Shown here in pieces: positions 17,531-26,428 of a DNA stretch of 64,000 bases (position 1 is its first letter; each line of letters starts with the position of its first letter). The notes under the pieces were generated by a model. That model was not told the DNA's origin, ran no database searches, and saw nothing but the letters and a program-made list of their open reading frames with translations. Both the position numbers and the translations under genes were made by a program. The stretch lies in assembly GCF_040678635.1 (NCBI RefSeq), contig NZ_JBFATZ010000005.1:186001-250000 (forward strand). The letters are read 5' to 3'. This DNA is from Thermopolyspora sp040678635. Lineage in GTDB: Bacteria > Actinomycetota > Actinomycetes > Streptosporangiales > Streptosporangiaceae.

Positions 17531-17752
17531 TCAGCTCAGGTGGTCGAGCTTTCCGCTCTTGATCCCGCCGACGAAGGCATCCCACTCGCCCGGAGCGAAC
17601 GCCAGAACCGCACCATCGGGGTTCTTGGAATCACGGATCAGGTACAACCGCTCCGTGCCTGCCCGAGCGGCGTCAGCAGCCGCGATCTCGACACAATCCG
17701 CGCCGTTGCCGCTGTAGCGGCTCTTTCTCCAGGTGACGCGAGACAGGTCCAT
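17531..17752 (-). CDS. DUF397 protein, copy 1 of 4 (next to the XRE gene)
   Basis: 73 aa. ATG at 17752 is chosen over the longer frame from 17797 because an AGGGGG-like Shine-Dalgarno sequence precedes it and it then matches the length of the other three. Motifs: RVTWRKSRYSGNGADCVEIA and YLIRDSKNPDGAVLAFAPGEW. It begins 41 bases after the stop of the XRE/DUF5753 gene, the standard gene order for these pairs. Confidence 0.88.
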   Translation of the reverse strand: MDLSRVTWRKSRYSGNGADCVEIAAADAARAGTERLYLIRDSKNPDGAVLAFAPGEWDAFVGGIKSGKLDHLS

Positions 17753-17793
17753 GGGTAACCCCCTTGGTCTCCACGCGCGGGGCAGACTACTCT

Positions 17794-18657
17794 TCATGCG
17801 GCCTGCTCGGCCAATCGTGCGATCAGCAGCCTCGACTCCTCGGGGGCGAGCGCCATCGCACGGATGTGGTCGAAAGCCAGTGAATACTGGTATATCTCGA
17901 CATCGCTCTCGATGTACAGGTTGCCTGTCAAGTTTTCGAGATACACCACCTCTGGGTCGTGCAGCTCTCGGAACTCGATGATTGAAAATTTTCCGGCCGT
18001 CCCGGGATGAGCACCATTGGTGGACGGCAGCACCTGGATCGTGACATTGTCTCGATCCGAGAACTCAAGCAGCTTTGCGTATTGCTCCCGCATGATGGCA
18101 GCACTGCCGACCTGGCGAATGAGCGCAGCCTCGTCAATGACCGTCCAGAACCGCAACGGGTTCTCCTTGCGGAGGAGGAGCTCCTGCCGAGTCATGCGCA
18201 CCTCAACGCGCCGGTCGACCTCGGCCGGTGCGCGTAGCCCCATTAGAGAAGCGCGATTGATCTCCCGCGCGTACTCGTCGGTCTGCAAGAGGCCGTTGAC
18301 GATCATGCCATCGTAGCTGCGGATCAACGCGGCGTCGGCCTCGAGTTCGATGTAGGCCGGGAAGTCGCTCGGCAGCGAGTCGGCGTAGGCGTCCCACCAG
18401 CCGCGCTTGCGCGCCGACCTGCCCAACGCGATCAGGCCGGCCCGCTTTCCCTCGGGCAGATCGTAGATGTCGAGCATGTGGGCGAGATCCGGCGAGGTGA
18501 GCCCGACGCGGGCCGTCTCGATCCTGGAGAGCTTCGCCGGTGACCAGCCCAGCTTCTCGGCGGTCTCCTCAAGGGTCATCTCGCTGCGTTCCCGCAGCCT
18601 GCGCAGCTCACCGGCGAGCCGCCTGCGCCGTACCGTCGGTCCACGCTTGATCGTCAC
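17794..18657 (-). CDS. XRE-family regulator with DUF5753 domain
   Basis: 287 aa. An N-terminal helix-turn-helix at about 15-75 (LRRLRERSEMTLEETAEKLGWSPAKLSRIET) is followed by the ~190-residue DUF5753 ligand or partner domain (GLLQTDEYAREI, VEVRMTRQELL, FWTVIDEAALIRQVG, VTIQVLPSTNGAHPG). This is the WhiJ-like type tied to development and antibiotic control in Streptomyces; the role here is inferred. GTG at 18657 with GAGGAGG upstream. Four DUF397 genes follow on the same strand, and an anti-sigma-type ATPase gene is divergent across 210 bases, together forming a known three-part arrangement. Confidence 0.92.
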   Translation of the reverse strand: MTIKRGPTVRRRRLAGELRRLRERSEMTLEETAEKLGWSPAKLSRIETARVGLTSPDLAHMLDIYDLPEGKRAGLIALGRSARKRGWWDAYADSLPSDFPAYIELEADAALIRSYDGMIVNGLLQTDEYAREINRASLMGLRAPAEVDRRVEVRMTRQELLLRKENPLRFWTVIDEAALIRQVGSAAIMREQYAKLLEFSDRDNVTIQVLPSTNGAHPGTAGKFSIIEFRELHDPEVVYLENLTGNLYIESDVEIYQYSLAFDHIRAMALAPEESRLLIARLAEQAA

Positions 18658-18867
18658 TGAAACCTCCTCGGGTGACCACGCATAGTGTGCACCATCGACA
18701 CGTTCTGCGTCCGGGAAATAACTACATGCAGTCTATGGAAAATTTGCAGATCCCCTTGCCAAGAGTCCCGAGATCCGCGACCATCGAGCACCCGACGGTC
18801 ACTTTGCGTAACACATTCACCACAAATCGCACTCAACTGCCTAGCAAAGGAGCGAAAGGGGCTACCG

Positions 18868-19464
18868 ATGCACACACGCGACCAGGGTCGGCAACCCGTA
18901 CCGGAGACGGCCTCGCCGAGCCCCGCCCACTCCCCCCTTGGCCCCGACCTGCCGCCCCTCGCCCACCCGGATTCCGCCCCGGCGACCGGAACCGAACCCA
19001 GGACCGGCGACGCCACCCCGACCCCGCGCCCGCTGCCCGCCGCCGCCTCCGGCGACACCCCCAGGAAGCCGGGCCTGATGGGCAGGATCGACCTGCCCGG
19101 CGACGTCACCTCCGTGGCCAAGGCCCGCCGCTACGTCCGCGTCCTGCTCGCCAACATCGCCCACCCCCGCACCGACGACGCCGTGCTCCTCGTCAGCGAA
19201 CTGGTCGCCAACGCCGTACGCCACTCCGACTCAGCCCTCCCCGGCGGCCAGGTCACCGTCGCCGTCGCCTGCTGCTCTGGAACGCTCCACATCGACGTCC
19301 TCGACGCCGGCTCCCCCACCACCAAGCCCGAGCTCCGCCCCACCCCCGACACCCTCACCTGCTCCGGCCGCGGCCTGTGGCTCGTCCGCGAACTCTCCTC
19401 AGCCTGGGGCTGGCACGAAACCGCCACCGGCCGCGTGGTCTGGTTCCAGCTCCCCGACGCCTGA
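18868..19464 (+). CDS. Anti-sigma-factor-type ATP-binding protein (HATPase_c_2)
   Basis: 198 aa. The first ~75 residues are a proline/threonine-rich disordered tail. The GHKL ATPase domain follows: ELVANAVRHSDSALPGG (N box with Mg-binding Asn), IDVLDAGSP (G1) and GRGLWLVRELSSAWGW (G2). RsbW/SpoIIAB-like proteins bind sigma factors or anti-anti-sigma partners and may phosphorylate the latter. No partner gene is adjacent. The ATG at 18868 follows AAAGGGG; earlier in-frame starts lack a ribosome site. Divergent from the XRE/DUF397 cluster, with which such ATPases commonly co-occur. Confidence 0.85.
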   Translation: MHTRDQGRQPVPETASPSPAHSPLGPDLPPLAHPDSAPATGTEPRTGDATPTPRPLPAAASGDTPRKPGLMGRIDLPGDVTSVAKARRYVRVLLANIAHPRTDDAVLLVSELVANAVRHSDSALPGGQVTVAVACCSGTLHIDVLDAGSPTTKPELRPTPDTLTCSGRGLWLVRELSSAWGWHETATGRVVWFQLPDA

Positions 19465-19797
19465 CCCGCCCGACCCCTTCCCCACCCCGCCTCCACCACT
19501 CCGACCAGCGACCCTCCCCCTACACAACGCCTCACCCCGTACCCCAGAGCAAGAACACCCGAGGCAAGCCGCGCGGCGTCGAGGAAGCGCCCCAGCCCGT
19601 GTTGCAGGTCGGCCATCCGCCTGGCGAATCGCACCGGGCACACGGAACTGCCCCAGCCCGGTCATCCAGGCCGGACCACCGGCAACTCCTGGTCACGGCC
19701 GCCTTCCCACGTCAAAATCGTCATCTCCCGGTCCGTTTAATCCGAGAGGACCGAACACACCACCCCGGGAAAGAACTTCTGCGGCAATCAGTAGCGC
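19465..19797. other. Intergenic, no gene recognised
   Basis: 333 bases between two converging genes. The minus strand between about 19560 and 19643 reads coding-like (FARRMADLQHGLGRFLDAAR) but has no start context or family. Possibly a fragment. Confidence 0.35.
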
Positions 19798-20823
19798 TCA
19801 GCCGCGCCCCTGGATGTAGCGCGCGCACTCGCCGAGTACGAGCAGCCTCAGCCGTGCATCCGTGTCGAGCCCACGCACCTGCTTGGCCCGGATCACGGCA
19901 AGGAGCGCCGACTCCTGCGGGTCGTCGCCGAGGGCGGCGGCGACGGCCAGCGCCGCCCGAGCTCGATTGTGCAATTCGACCGAGGCCGAGCCCAACGGCG
20001 CCACCCCCTCGCTGGACTCACCGGCAGCGTCCCGCAGCAGCCGGTCGGCCATCGCCTCGTACCTGCCCTGCTGCTCGCTCCGCTCGCGGTCACCCAGCGG
20101 AGCGAGCAGCAGGGCGCGCACGTCACCCAGACCGGTGGACTCCGCAACAGTGAGCGCAGCCTGTGCGGCGATACGCGGGAGAGCGGACGGCGTGGGGTTT
20201 TCAACGATCTCGGCGAGCGCGGGCTCGGCCAGCATCGGATGTCCCTGGGCGCGCTCAGGCAACCAGGACCCGGTCGAAGCGACGCCACCCCTGAGCCGGA
20301 TCCGCGCATGTGGCAGTCGCAGCCACTCGGCATTCACGCGCAGGCCCGACAGCCTCTCGCCGAGCGCGAGCCCGGAGGCGAGCATCGCCACGACACCCTC
20401 CCCGAAAGGCAGATCCGCCGCATCCGGCACGACAACCTGCCCACGCGAAGGAGGGTCGACCAGGATCTGGACCTGATCGCCCCTCAAATGGACAAGCCGG
20501 ACGTCGAACTCCACGTTCCATGACACGCTGAGTGCCCGGCCGCCATCAGCGAGGCGGCGCAGCATCGCGGGGTCGCCGACGCGTCCGCCAAAAGGCTCTG
20601 CGATCAGTGCCCAATCGCCTCGTACATCAACCAAGGCGAACGGGGCCGCCTCATCGACCGCTTCGGGCAGCGTCATCAGGGAGATGTCCGCAGCGGAGCC
20701 TCCGAGCGCCTCCGCCACACTCTGCGGTGTATGTCCCCGGCACCACGACAGACACATATGCTCGCCCAGCATGCCCGCGTCGAGCATGTCCGCGTATCGC
20801 GCCATATCTTCGGGATAGGACAT
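19798..20823 (-). CDS. DUF6461-like protein with C-terminal helical extension
   Basis: 341 aa from ATG at 20823 (an ATG at 20850 is also possible; neither has a strong ribosome site). Residues about 1-165 resemble DUF6461: a short helix, LSWCRGHTPQSVAEALGG, WALIAEPFGGRVGDPAMLRRLADGG and SVSWNVEFDVRLVHLRGDQV. The rest is alanine- and leucine-rich and largely helical, without recognised motifs. No signal peptide. DUF6461 proteins are common in accessory regions of actinomycetes; function unknown. The gene is divergent from the Rpn-like gene with 115 bases between. Confidence 0.65.
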   Translation of the reverse strand: MSYPEDMARYADMLDAGMLGEHMCLSWCRGHTPQSVAEALGGSAADISLMTLPEAVDEAAPFALVDVRGDWALIAEPFGGRVGDPAMLRRLADGGRALSVSWNVEFDVRLVHLRGDQVQILVDPPSRGQVVVPDAADLPFGEGVVAMLASGLALGERLSGLRVNAEWLRLPHARIRLRGGVASTGSWLPERAQGHPMLAEPALAEIVENPTPSALPRIAAQAALTVAESTGLGDVRALLLAPLGDRERSEQQGRYEAMADRLLRDAAGESSEGVAPLGSASVELHNRARAALAVAAALGDDPQESALLAVIRAKQVRGLDTDARLRLLVLGECARYIQGRG

Positions 20824-20938
20824 GCCCACCAAAGTAATGGCCTGGAGCATACGAGCCGCTCGCTGGACCAGGGAGCACCGTTGCGCCGGACACACCAGAT
20901 GGCGCGACCACACGTAATCGGATGGTAGCGTTCCGTGC

Positions 20939-21799
20939 ATGCCTTCCCCTCGGCATGACGCCCTCAACCGGCTCATGCAACACCACCCCGACCTGCCCAT
21001 CCGCCTGCTGCGCGAGGTCGGCGGGATCGACCTGCCCGACCTGTTGCTGCACGTGGGGCCGGGAGACCTGCGCGACCGCATCTCCCGCGAGATGCACGCC
21101 GACACCGTCGTGTTCGGCGGCCCGCGCCAGGACCGATGGTTCTCCGTCATCGTCGAGGTCGAGACCGAGATGTCGGAGAAGAAGCCGCACGACACCGTCG
21201 TGGCGGCCGCCGTCCTGTGGCTGGAGACCCGCGCACCGGTCCACGTCATCTTCATCACCCCCGACCCCGACGCCGCCAAGTTCGCCGGCCCCGTGCAGAT
21301 CAGCATCGGCTGCCTCACCATCACCATGCACCCGGTGATCGTCGGCCCCGACCACATCCCCGTCCTGACCGACCCCAACCAGATGGCCGGCGACCTGCTC
21401 ACCTCGGCCCTGTCGGTGATGGCCCACGGCCACCGCCCGGACGTCGCCCGGGCCTTCGTCAAGCTCCTCGGCGACCTTCCCGCCGATGACGCAACGTCCC
21501 TGTTCAATTACACTATCGACATGGCCCCGCCGCCGACCCGCCGACTGCTGGAGGAAACCGTGACCACCTACGTCACCGAGAACAGCCCCTGGGCACAAAA
21601 CCTCTACCGCAAAGGCCAAGCCGACGCTGTGCTCTCCGTCCTGCGCCTGCGCAACATCGCGGTGCCGCCCGACCGGCAGCAGCAGCTCAGCACCTGCACC
21701 GACCCCACCCTCCTGGACCTGTGGCTACAACGCGCCCTCGACGCCACACACATCGACGACCTCTTCGACGACACCCCCAAACCCCAGCCCCAGCCCTAG
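20939..21799 (+). CDS. Rpn-like PD-(D/E)XK nuclease-fold protein
   Basis: 286 aa. The N-terminal region contains a PD-(D/E)XK-like core: MHADTVV (Asp of the first acidic position) and, after a beta hairpin, FSVIVEVETE (E-x-E position). The middle part carries PVHVIFITPDPDAAK and PVIVGPDHIPVLTDP. The C-terminus is helical with a TDPTLLDLW motif also seen in the second copy at 29607-30545 (TDPDLLLAW). Proteins of this kind are annotated as recombination-promoting nuclease or transposase-like in many actinomycetes, usually as scattered paralogues. ATG at 20939. No terminal inverted repeats or partner transposase are seen, so mobility is not shown. Confidence 0.6.
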   Translation: MPSPRHDALNRLMQHHPDLPIRLLREVGGIDLPDLLLHVGPGDLRDRISREMHADTVVFGGPRQDRWFSVIVEVETEMSEKKPHDTVVAAAVLWLETRAPVHVIFITPDPDAAKFAGPVQISIGCLTITMHPVIVGPDHIPVLTDPNQMAGDLLTSALSVMAHGHRPDVARAFVKLLGDLPADDATSLFNYTIDMAPPPTRRLLEETVTTYVTENSPWAQNLYRKGQADAVLSVLRLRNIAVPPDRQQQLSTCTDPTLLDLWLQRALDATHIDDLFDDTPKPQPQP

Positions 21800-21883
21800 C
21801 AAGCGCTCACTCACCGCGAGGACCGCCCACGCCCAGCCTTCGACTTCGACGGGTGCACCGCGCCGCCATGTTGAAGGAGACGT

Positions 21884-22408
21884 GTGACCGACCTCCTCAC
21901 GCCTGAGGAGTTCGCCGACCTGTTCAACTCGTTCGCCCACACGGCGGCGTTCCGCCTGGAGACACGCGACTTCTACGATGAGGACTCCGAGCATGAGCCG
22001 TTCCGGCGGTTCCTCGCCGGAGAACCCGCCGACGACTCCTGGGTGGCCGACTTCTGCGAGGACGTGCGGAGTTGGGTCGCCGAGGGCAAGCGAGTGGAGC
22101 GCGTACGGGTGATCACCGTGCCACACGGCGACTATGTGCGGTGGAGCATGACGGTGGCGCGGTTGAACGTCCAGGACGGGGAGGACATCCGCTACCTGCC
22201 CCGCCCTGAGGCTCGTGACCTGGAGTTTCCCCACGAGGACTACTGGCTGTTCGACTCGCGGCGAGCGGCGGTCCTGCACTGCGACGACGCCGATCGGCTG
22301 CTGGGCGCCGAACTGATCGTAGATCCCGCCGAGGTGGTCAAGCGCTGCCGCTGGCGGGACGTGGCTTGGAGCCACGCGACCGGCTGGCGGCAGTACTCCG
22401 GGTCGTAG
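21884..22408 (+). CDS. DUF6879-family protein
   Basis: 174 aa. Starts GTG ACC GAC with AAGGAGA upstream. The body holds the DUF6879 pattern: FNSFAHTAAFRLETRDFY, WVAEGKRVERVRVITVP, GDYVRWSM, YLPRPEARDL and DYWLFDSRRAAVLHCDDADR. It is a small cytosolic protein of unknown function, usually found near XRE/DUF397 regulators and small cupins, as here. The cupin gene begins 191 bases downstream. Confidence 0.8.
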   Translation: MTDLLTPEEFADLFNSFAHTAAFRLETRDFYDEDSEHEPFRRFLAGEPADDSWVADFCEDVRSWVAEGKRVERVRVITVPHGDYVRWSMTVARLNVQDGEDIRYLPRPEARDLEFPHEDYWLFDSRRAAVLHCDDADRLLGAELIVDPAEVVKRCRWRDVAWSHATGWRQYSGS

Positions 22409-22599
22409 GCTTCCTTGAGCGTCAAGCTTCCGAGCGCGTGAGGCGCTCGGCCTTCGGCTCCGGGAACTGCGTCGGGACTCCCATCTGACGGGTTGGCGGC
22501 TGGCAAAGCTGAACGGGTGGCATCCGTCGAAGATCTCCAGATCGAGAACGGCAGGCAGACCGGCGGGATCATGGTCGAGCCGTCTGCTAACGTCCGACC

Positions 22600-22971
22600 G
22601 TGAGCAGCGGCGTCTACGTGGGGAACGCGTACAAGGATGCACCCGAGGAACACGGGTGGCTTCTCGGCCATTTCAGAACGCCCGGTGACCTGCGGCACAG
22701 CCGGGACGTTGAAATCAAATGGGGCGTTCATCCGCGCGGCGAGCGGCGCGCCGCTTGGGTCACCGGCGAGGAGCGCACCGCGCTCCTGGTTCTCATCAGC
22801 GGCCGGTTCCGCATGGAGTTCCGCGACCACAGCGTCGTGCTGGAGAGGCAAGGCGACTACGTGGTGTGGGGACGCGGCGTCGACCACTCCTGGACCGCCG
22901 AGGATGATTCGGTGGTGATGACGGTGCGGTGGCCATCCATCTCCGGATATAGGGCGCCCGACCATCTTTAA
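22600..22971 (+). CDS. Small cupin-fold protein
   Basis: 123 aa. A single double-stranded beta-helix barrel: EIKWGVHPRGERRAAWV, LLVLISGRFRMEFRDHSVVLERQGDYVVWGRGVDHSW and VVMTVRWPS. The GDYVVWGxGVDHSW block resembles the second cupin motif but keeps only one histidine, so metal binding is doubtful. GTG at 22600 is the start. The family is frequent beside DUF6879 genes. A truncated second copy lies at 26168-26428. Confidence 0.75.
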   Translation: MSSGVYVGNAYKDAPEEHGWLLGHFRTPGDLRHSRDVEIKWGVHPRGERRAAWVTGEERTALLVLISGRFRMEFRDHSVVLERQGDYVVWGRGVDHSWTAEDDSVVMTVRWPSISGYRAPDHL

Positions 22972-23349
22972 CAGCGTTCGAAGCAGCGGGTTTTGTGGTG
23001 CTTCGGCCGCATTGGGGGCGGGACTGGCCGAGGCGCCGTCCCAGTGGGCGTAGGTGGACGCGGATGGCAGGTCGTCGCCGACGTTCGCGATCCGGTAAGG
23101 CGACCAATTCCGGCCGGGGAAGACATGCAACGAACCCGATTTGTCGTACACGCATGCTTGGCTTCTGCCCGGAATGCCGGCCATCGCCATGCCGGTGGAT
23201 GGCGTCCCACTCCCGGCCTGGCCGTTCGGCTACCAGCCTGAACGGCCACCGTTATCCCGGCGTCTCCTTGACGGCGGCACGGGCAGGACCGGTGAGGCGC
23301 ACCGCAGGCACGGAGGTTCACCGGGAGCCTCCGCACCGTGGAGGAAATC
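22972..23349. other. Intergenic, no gene recognised
   Basis: 378 bases. The plus strand near 23178-23240 reads MPAIAMPVDGVPLPAWPFGY in one frame, which looks protein-like but lacks a ribosome site and a family. No repeat or hairpin of note. Confidence 0.35.
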
Positions 23350-23955
23350 GTGATTGCGGAAGAGATAGTTCGGTACTACCGGCGGTTCGATGAGAACCAC
23401 CAGTGGCTGACGTGGAACTCCGCCTGCTGGACGATCGTGAAGCCGGTAGATCATCGCCCGGATTTGTGGGAGATCGCGACCACGCTCTCACGATCCGGTG
23501 ACGACTATGAGATCGTGCGGTTGGACGTACGTGAAGGTGGTCTGACTCTCGGGAAGCTGGTCCTTTTCGTCGAGATTCTCGACGACGGCTATTTTCTGCT
23601 CGACCCGTACGATATGTATGGCAGCGAGGACACCGTTGTGCGGGTGCTGAGCGAGCGCGCCAGGGTCTGGAGCCTCTCCTGGGTCAGTCCGCTGATGCGC
23701 CTGACCCACATGGAGGACCGCGAGATACTCGTTCAATCGCCCAACCTGCACGCTTACACGCGCATGTACGGCACCATGCCACATTTGCTGGACGACGAGC
23801 TGGATTTCGTGTGGCACCTCTGCGAACAGGACGGCACCGTGCCGGGAGTCGCGGAGATGATGGCCGTGATGGAATTGGCCACCGGGGTCCGGATGAACGA
23901 CGATTTCGTCGCAGGCACGGGAACCGCACTGATCATTGACGACCCGATTCGATAA
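23350..23955 (+). CDS. Hypothetical cytosolic protein
   Basis: 201 aa, no family recognised. GTG at 23350 is favoured because GGAGG ends five bases before it; an in-frame GTG at 23338 overlaps that ribosome site. The protein is acidic, with alternating strand and helix (WEIATTLSRSGDDYEIVRLDV, LGKLVLFVEILDDGYFLLDPYD). No transmembrane segment. Somewhat lower GC than its neighbours suggests recent arrival. It ends four bases from the converging LysR gene's stop. Confidence 0.7.
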   Translation: MIAEEIVRYYRRFDENHQWLTWNSACWTIVKPVDHRPDLWEIATTLSRSGDDYEIVRLDVREGGLTLGKLVLFVEILDDGYFLLDPYDMYGSEDTVVRVLSERARVWSLSWVSPLMRLTHMEDREILVQSPNLHAYTRMYGTMPHLLDDELDFVWHLCEQDGTVPGVAEMMAVMELATGVRMNDDFVAGTGTALIIDDPIR

Positions 23956-23959
23956 GAGT

Positions 23960-24931
23960 TCAAAACCGCGACGTCTGGTAAGCGGAGGGATCGGGCGCGG
24001 GCTGCGCCACACTGAGATCGCCTCTCCTGCTTCCGGAGGCGATTTCCGCGCGGTTCCGGAGCTCACCGGTGAGGTGGTCGCGGGCCGAGGTGCGGAATGC
24101 GGCCGCCAGGCGGCTGCGGTCGGTGGCGCGGGTCGCCACGACGACGTGGCCGGGGTCGACGCCGTGCAGCGGGATGGCGGTGAGGTCGGGGCGGGCGCCG
24201 CCGAGGTGCAGGGCGGCCGGGATGATGGCCACGGCCTGTCCGGCGGCTATGCATTCCAGCTTGTCCTCGATGGTCTCGACCGGGGGGCCGCCGGGTGCGG
24301 GGCGGCCTCCGGGGCGGGGGTCGATGCGCCAGTACGCGTCCCAGTCCGGATCGGGGAAGCGGGGTATCGGCTCGTCCTCGATGTCGTCGAGGGTGACCGA
24401 CTCCTTGCCGGCCAGCCGGTGTCCGACCGGTACGAGCAGCAGCTTCGGCTCGTCGTAGAGGATCGTTACGGCCAGGCCCTCGGTTCGCAGCGGCAGCCGG
24501 GTGACGACCGCGTCGACGCGCCGGTCGAGCAGGGCCTGACGCGGCTCGTTCCACTTCAGGTGCAGCGTGCGTACGTCGGCGTCGGGGTGTTTGCGCCGCA
24601 GGTCGTGAACCGCAGGGGTGACGATCAGGCCCGTGGTGTAGCCGACGGTGAAGCGGGTGGGCCGCGCGGCGGCGCGGGCCACGGCCGCGGCCTGCTCGGC
24701 GGAGCGCAACAAGGCGTGGGCGTGCGGGAGGAATGCCTCGCCCGCTTCGGTCAGTCGTGTGCCCTGCCGCGTACGGTCGAACAGCCGGGCGCCCAGCCGG
24801 GCCTCGAGCTGGGTGATCTGACGGCTCAGCGACGGCTGCGCGACGCGCAGTTCGGCCGCGGCGCGACCGAAGTGCAGGTGTGACGCGACGACGGTGAAGT
24901 AGCGCACCAGCCGAAGGTCGAAATCCGTCAT
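23960..24931 (-). CDS. LysR-family transcriptional regulator
   Basis: 323 aa. The winged HTH spans residues 1-62 (VRYFTVVASHLHFGRAAAELRVAQPSLSRQITQLEARLGARLF). A linker helix and a two-lobed effector domain follow (FTVGYTTGLIVTPAV, VDAVVTRLPL, LLLVPVGHRLAG, AGQAVAIIPAALH). It is divergent from the SnoaL/SDR pair with only 71 bases between starts, the classic LysR arrangement, so it very likely controls that operon in response to a small effector. Confidence 0.93.
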   Translation of the reverse strand: MTDFDLRLVRYFTVVASHLHFGRAAAELRVAQPSLSRQITQLEARLGARLFDRTRQGTRLTEAGEAFLPHAHALLRSAEQAAAVARAAARPTRFTVGYTTGLIVTPAVHDLRRKHPDADVRTLHLKWNEPRQALLDRRVDAVVTRLPLRTEGLAVTILYDEPKLLLVPVGHRLAGKESVTLDDIEDEPIPRFPDPDWDAYWRIDPRPGGRPAPGGPPVETIEDKLECIAAGQAVAIIPAALHLGGARPDLTAIPLHGVDPGHVVVATRATDRSRLAAAFRTSARDHLTGELRNRAEIASGSRRGDLSVAQPAPDPSAYQTSRF

Positions 24932-25002
24932 GCCTGAATCGTATTACCTGATCCGGAATAGGTCTTTGATCACCGGTAGTGCGCGTTCCTACCGTGACAG
25001 TC

Positions 25003-25419
25003 ATGACTACCGACAACGAGATCGCCGTCCGGCGCTTCTACGAGGCCCTCGCCACAGGTGACACCGCATTGGTCGACGAGGCCCTCGCCGCCGACTGGGA
25101 AGCCGTTCCGGCCATGCGGACCGGGCCCGGCCCGGACGGATGGAAGAAGAGCATCGAGCACCTGCGCGGAGTGTTCACCGGCCTGACCGTCACGATCGAG
25201 CACGTCGTCGAGTCCGGCGACATGGTGGCCGTGCGTTCGGTCGGCCGCGGCGTGCACGCCGGGGAGCTGCTGGGCGTCGAGGGCACCGGACGCGAGGTCG
25301 AGTTCCAGGCGTCGGACTTCCACCAGGTGATCGACGGACGGATCGTACGGACGTGGCACCTGGAGGACTATTTCGGGATCGCGCGCCAACTCGGCTTGGA
25401 GTTCACCCGTGTCGCTTGA
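25003..25419 (+). CDS. SnoaL-like ester cyclase / NTF2-fold protein
   Basis: 138 aa. An NTF2-like cone: NEIAVRRFYEALATGDTALVDEALAADWEAVP, LRGVFTGLTVTIEHVVESGDMVAVRSVGRGVH, ASDFHQVIDGRIVRTWHLEDYFGIARQLG. SnoaL relatives cyclise polyketides or serve as small hydrolases and isomerases; here the SDR partner suggests catabolism or modification of a small molecule. ATG at 25003 is preferred over GTG at 24979. Its stop overlaps the start of the SDR gene by 11 bases. Confidence 0.85.
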   Translation: MTTDNEIAVRRFYEALATGDTALVDEALAADWEAVPAMRTGPGPDGWKKSIEHLRGVFTGLTVTIEHVVESGDMVAVRSVGRGVHAGELLGVEGTGREVEFQASDFHQVIDGRIVRTWHLEDYFGIARQLGLEFTRVA

Positions 25420-26167
25420 CGGAAAGACGGCCGTGGTGACCGGGGCGGCCCGCGGCATCGGGTACGCGTACTGCCAACGGCTCGCCGCGGACGGCGCGAA
25501 CGTCGTCGCCGTGGACATCGACGACCCCGGCGACGCCGTGAAAAAGCTGACCGGCGGCGGCGACAAGCTGGGGCTGGCGTGCGACATCGGCGACCCGTCG
25601 CAGGTCGAGGCCGTGACCGCCGCGGTCCTCGACCGCTACGGGCGCTGCGACATCCTCGTCAACAACGCCGCGATCTTCCCGCTGACCGACATCGACCACG
25701 TGACGATCGAGCTGTGGCGCGAGGTGCAGGCCGTCAACGTCGAGCCGATCCTGCTCTTCGCCCGTGCCTTCGTGCCGGGGATGCGCGCCGCCGGATGGGG
25801 GCGCATCGTCAACACCGGCTCGGGCATCACCCTGCTGCAGAACCGCGATTTGGCGTACCTGACCAGCAAGGGCACGGTGCACGCGCTGACCCGCGCGCTC
25901 GCCAACGAGTTCGGCGAGGACGGCATCACGGTCAACGCGATCGCCCCGGGCCTGGTGCCGACCGAGGGTTTCCTCACCCGCGTCCGAACCGGCGGCCCGG
26001 CCGCCGACGAGGTGTTCGCCCGTGTGACGGCCCTGCAGACCATCAGGCGCCGATCGGTTCCGGCGGATCTCGCCGACGCCCTCGCCTTCCTGGTCTCGGA
26101 CGAGGCCGGTTTCATCACCGGCCAGATCCTGCACGTTGACGGCGGCCTGACACGCACGGGGGCCTGA
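25409..26167 (+). CDS. Short-chain dehydrogenase/reductase
   Basis: 252 aa, a classical SDR. Cofactor motif TGAARGIG near residue 12, ILVNNAA near 85, catalytic Ser in NTGSGITLL, YLTSK (YxxxK), and the C-terminal FITGQILHVDGG. The acidic residue after beta-2 (VAVDIDD) favours NAD(H) over NADP(H). GTG start at 25409 inside the SnoaL gene implies translational coupling. Just after its stop lies the truncated cupin copy, with a GTG six bases downstream. Confidence 0.93.
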   Translation: MSLDGKTAVVTGAARGIGYAYCQRLAADGANVVAVDIDDPGDAVKKLTGGGDKLGLACDIGDPSQVEAVTAAVLDRYGRCDILVNNAAIFPLTDIDHVTIELWREVQAVNVEPILLFARAFVPGMRAAGWGRIVNTGSGITLLQNRDLAYLTSKGTVHALTRALANEFGEDGITVNAIAPGLVPTEGFLTRVRTGGPAADEVFARVTALQTIRRRSVPADLADALAFLVSDEAGFITGQILHVDGGLTRTGA

Positions 26168-26428
26168 GATCAGGTGGGGCGTTCATCCGCGCGTGGGGAG
26201 CGGCGCCTGGCGTGGGTCACGGGCGAGGAACGCTCCGCGCTCCTCGCCCTCGTCGGCGGCCGGTTCCGCATGGAGTTCCGTGGCCACGACGTCGTACCGG
26301 AGAGGCAAGGCGACTACGTGGTGTGGGGACCCGGCGTCGACCACTCCTGGACGGCCGAAGACAACTCGGTCGTGATGACCGTACGGTGGCCGTCCATCCC
26401 CGGATGCCGGGCACCCGGCCGTCTTTGA
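26168..26428 (+). pseudogene. Truncated, frameshifted duplicate of the small cupin gene
   Basis: The sequence from just before the SDR stop to 26428 is closely similar at DNA level to the last two thirds of the cupin gene at 22600-22971 (shared blocks GGCGTTCATCCGCGCG, GAGAGGCAAGGCGACTACGT and GTCGACCACTCCTGGAC). The first ~40 codons are missing, and near 26188 the copy has two extra bases relative to the intact gene, shifting frame. A GTG at 26174 could still start an 84-residue product ending in GDYVVWGPGVDHSW...VRWPS, coupled to the SDR stop. I treat it as a duplication remnant. Confidence 0.7.

Noticed and set aside
20939..21799. Insertion sequence with transposase
   Set aside because: The protein is Rpn/PD-(D/E)XK-like, but no terminal inverted repeats or target-site duplications were visible around it or around the copy at 29607.
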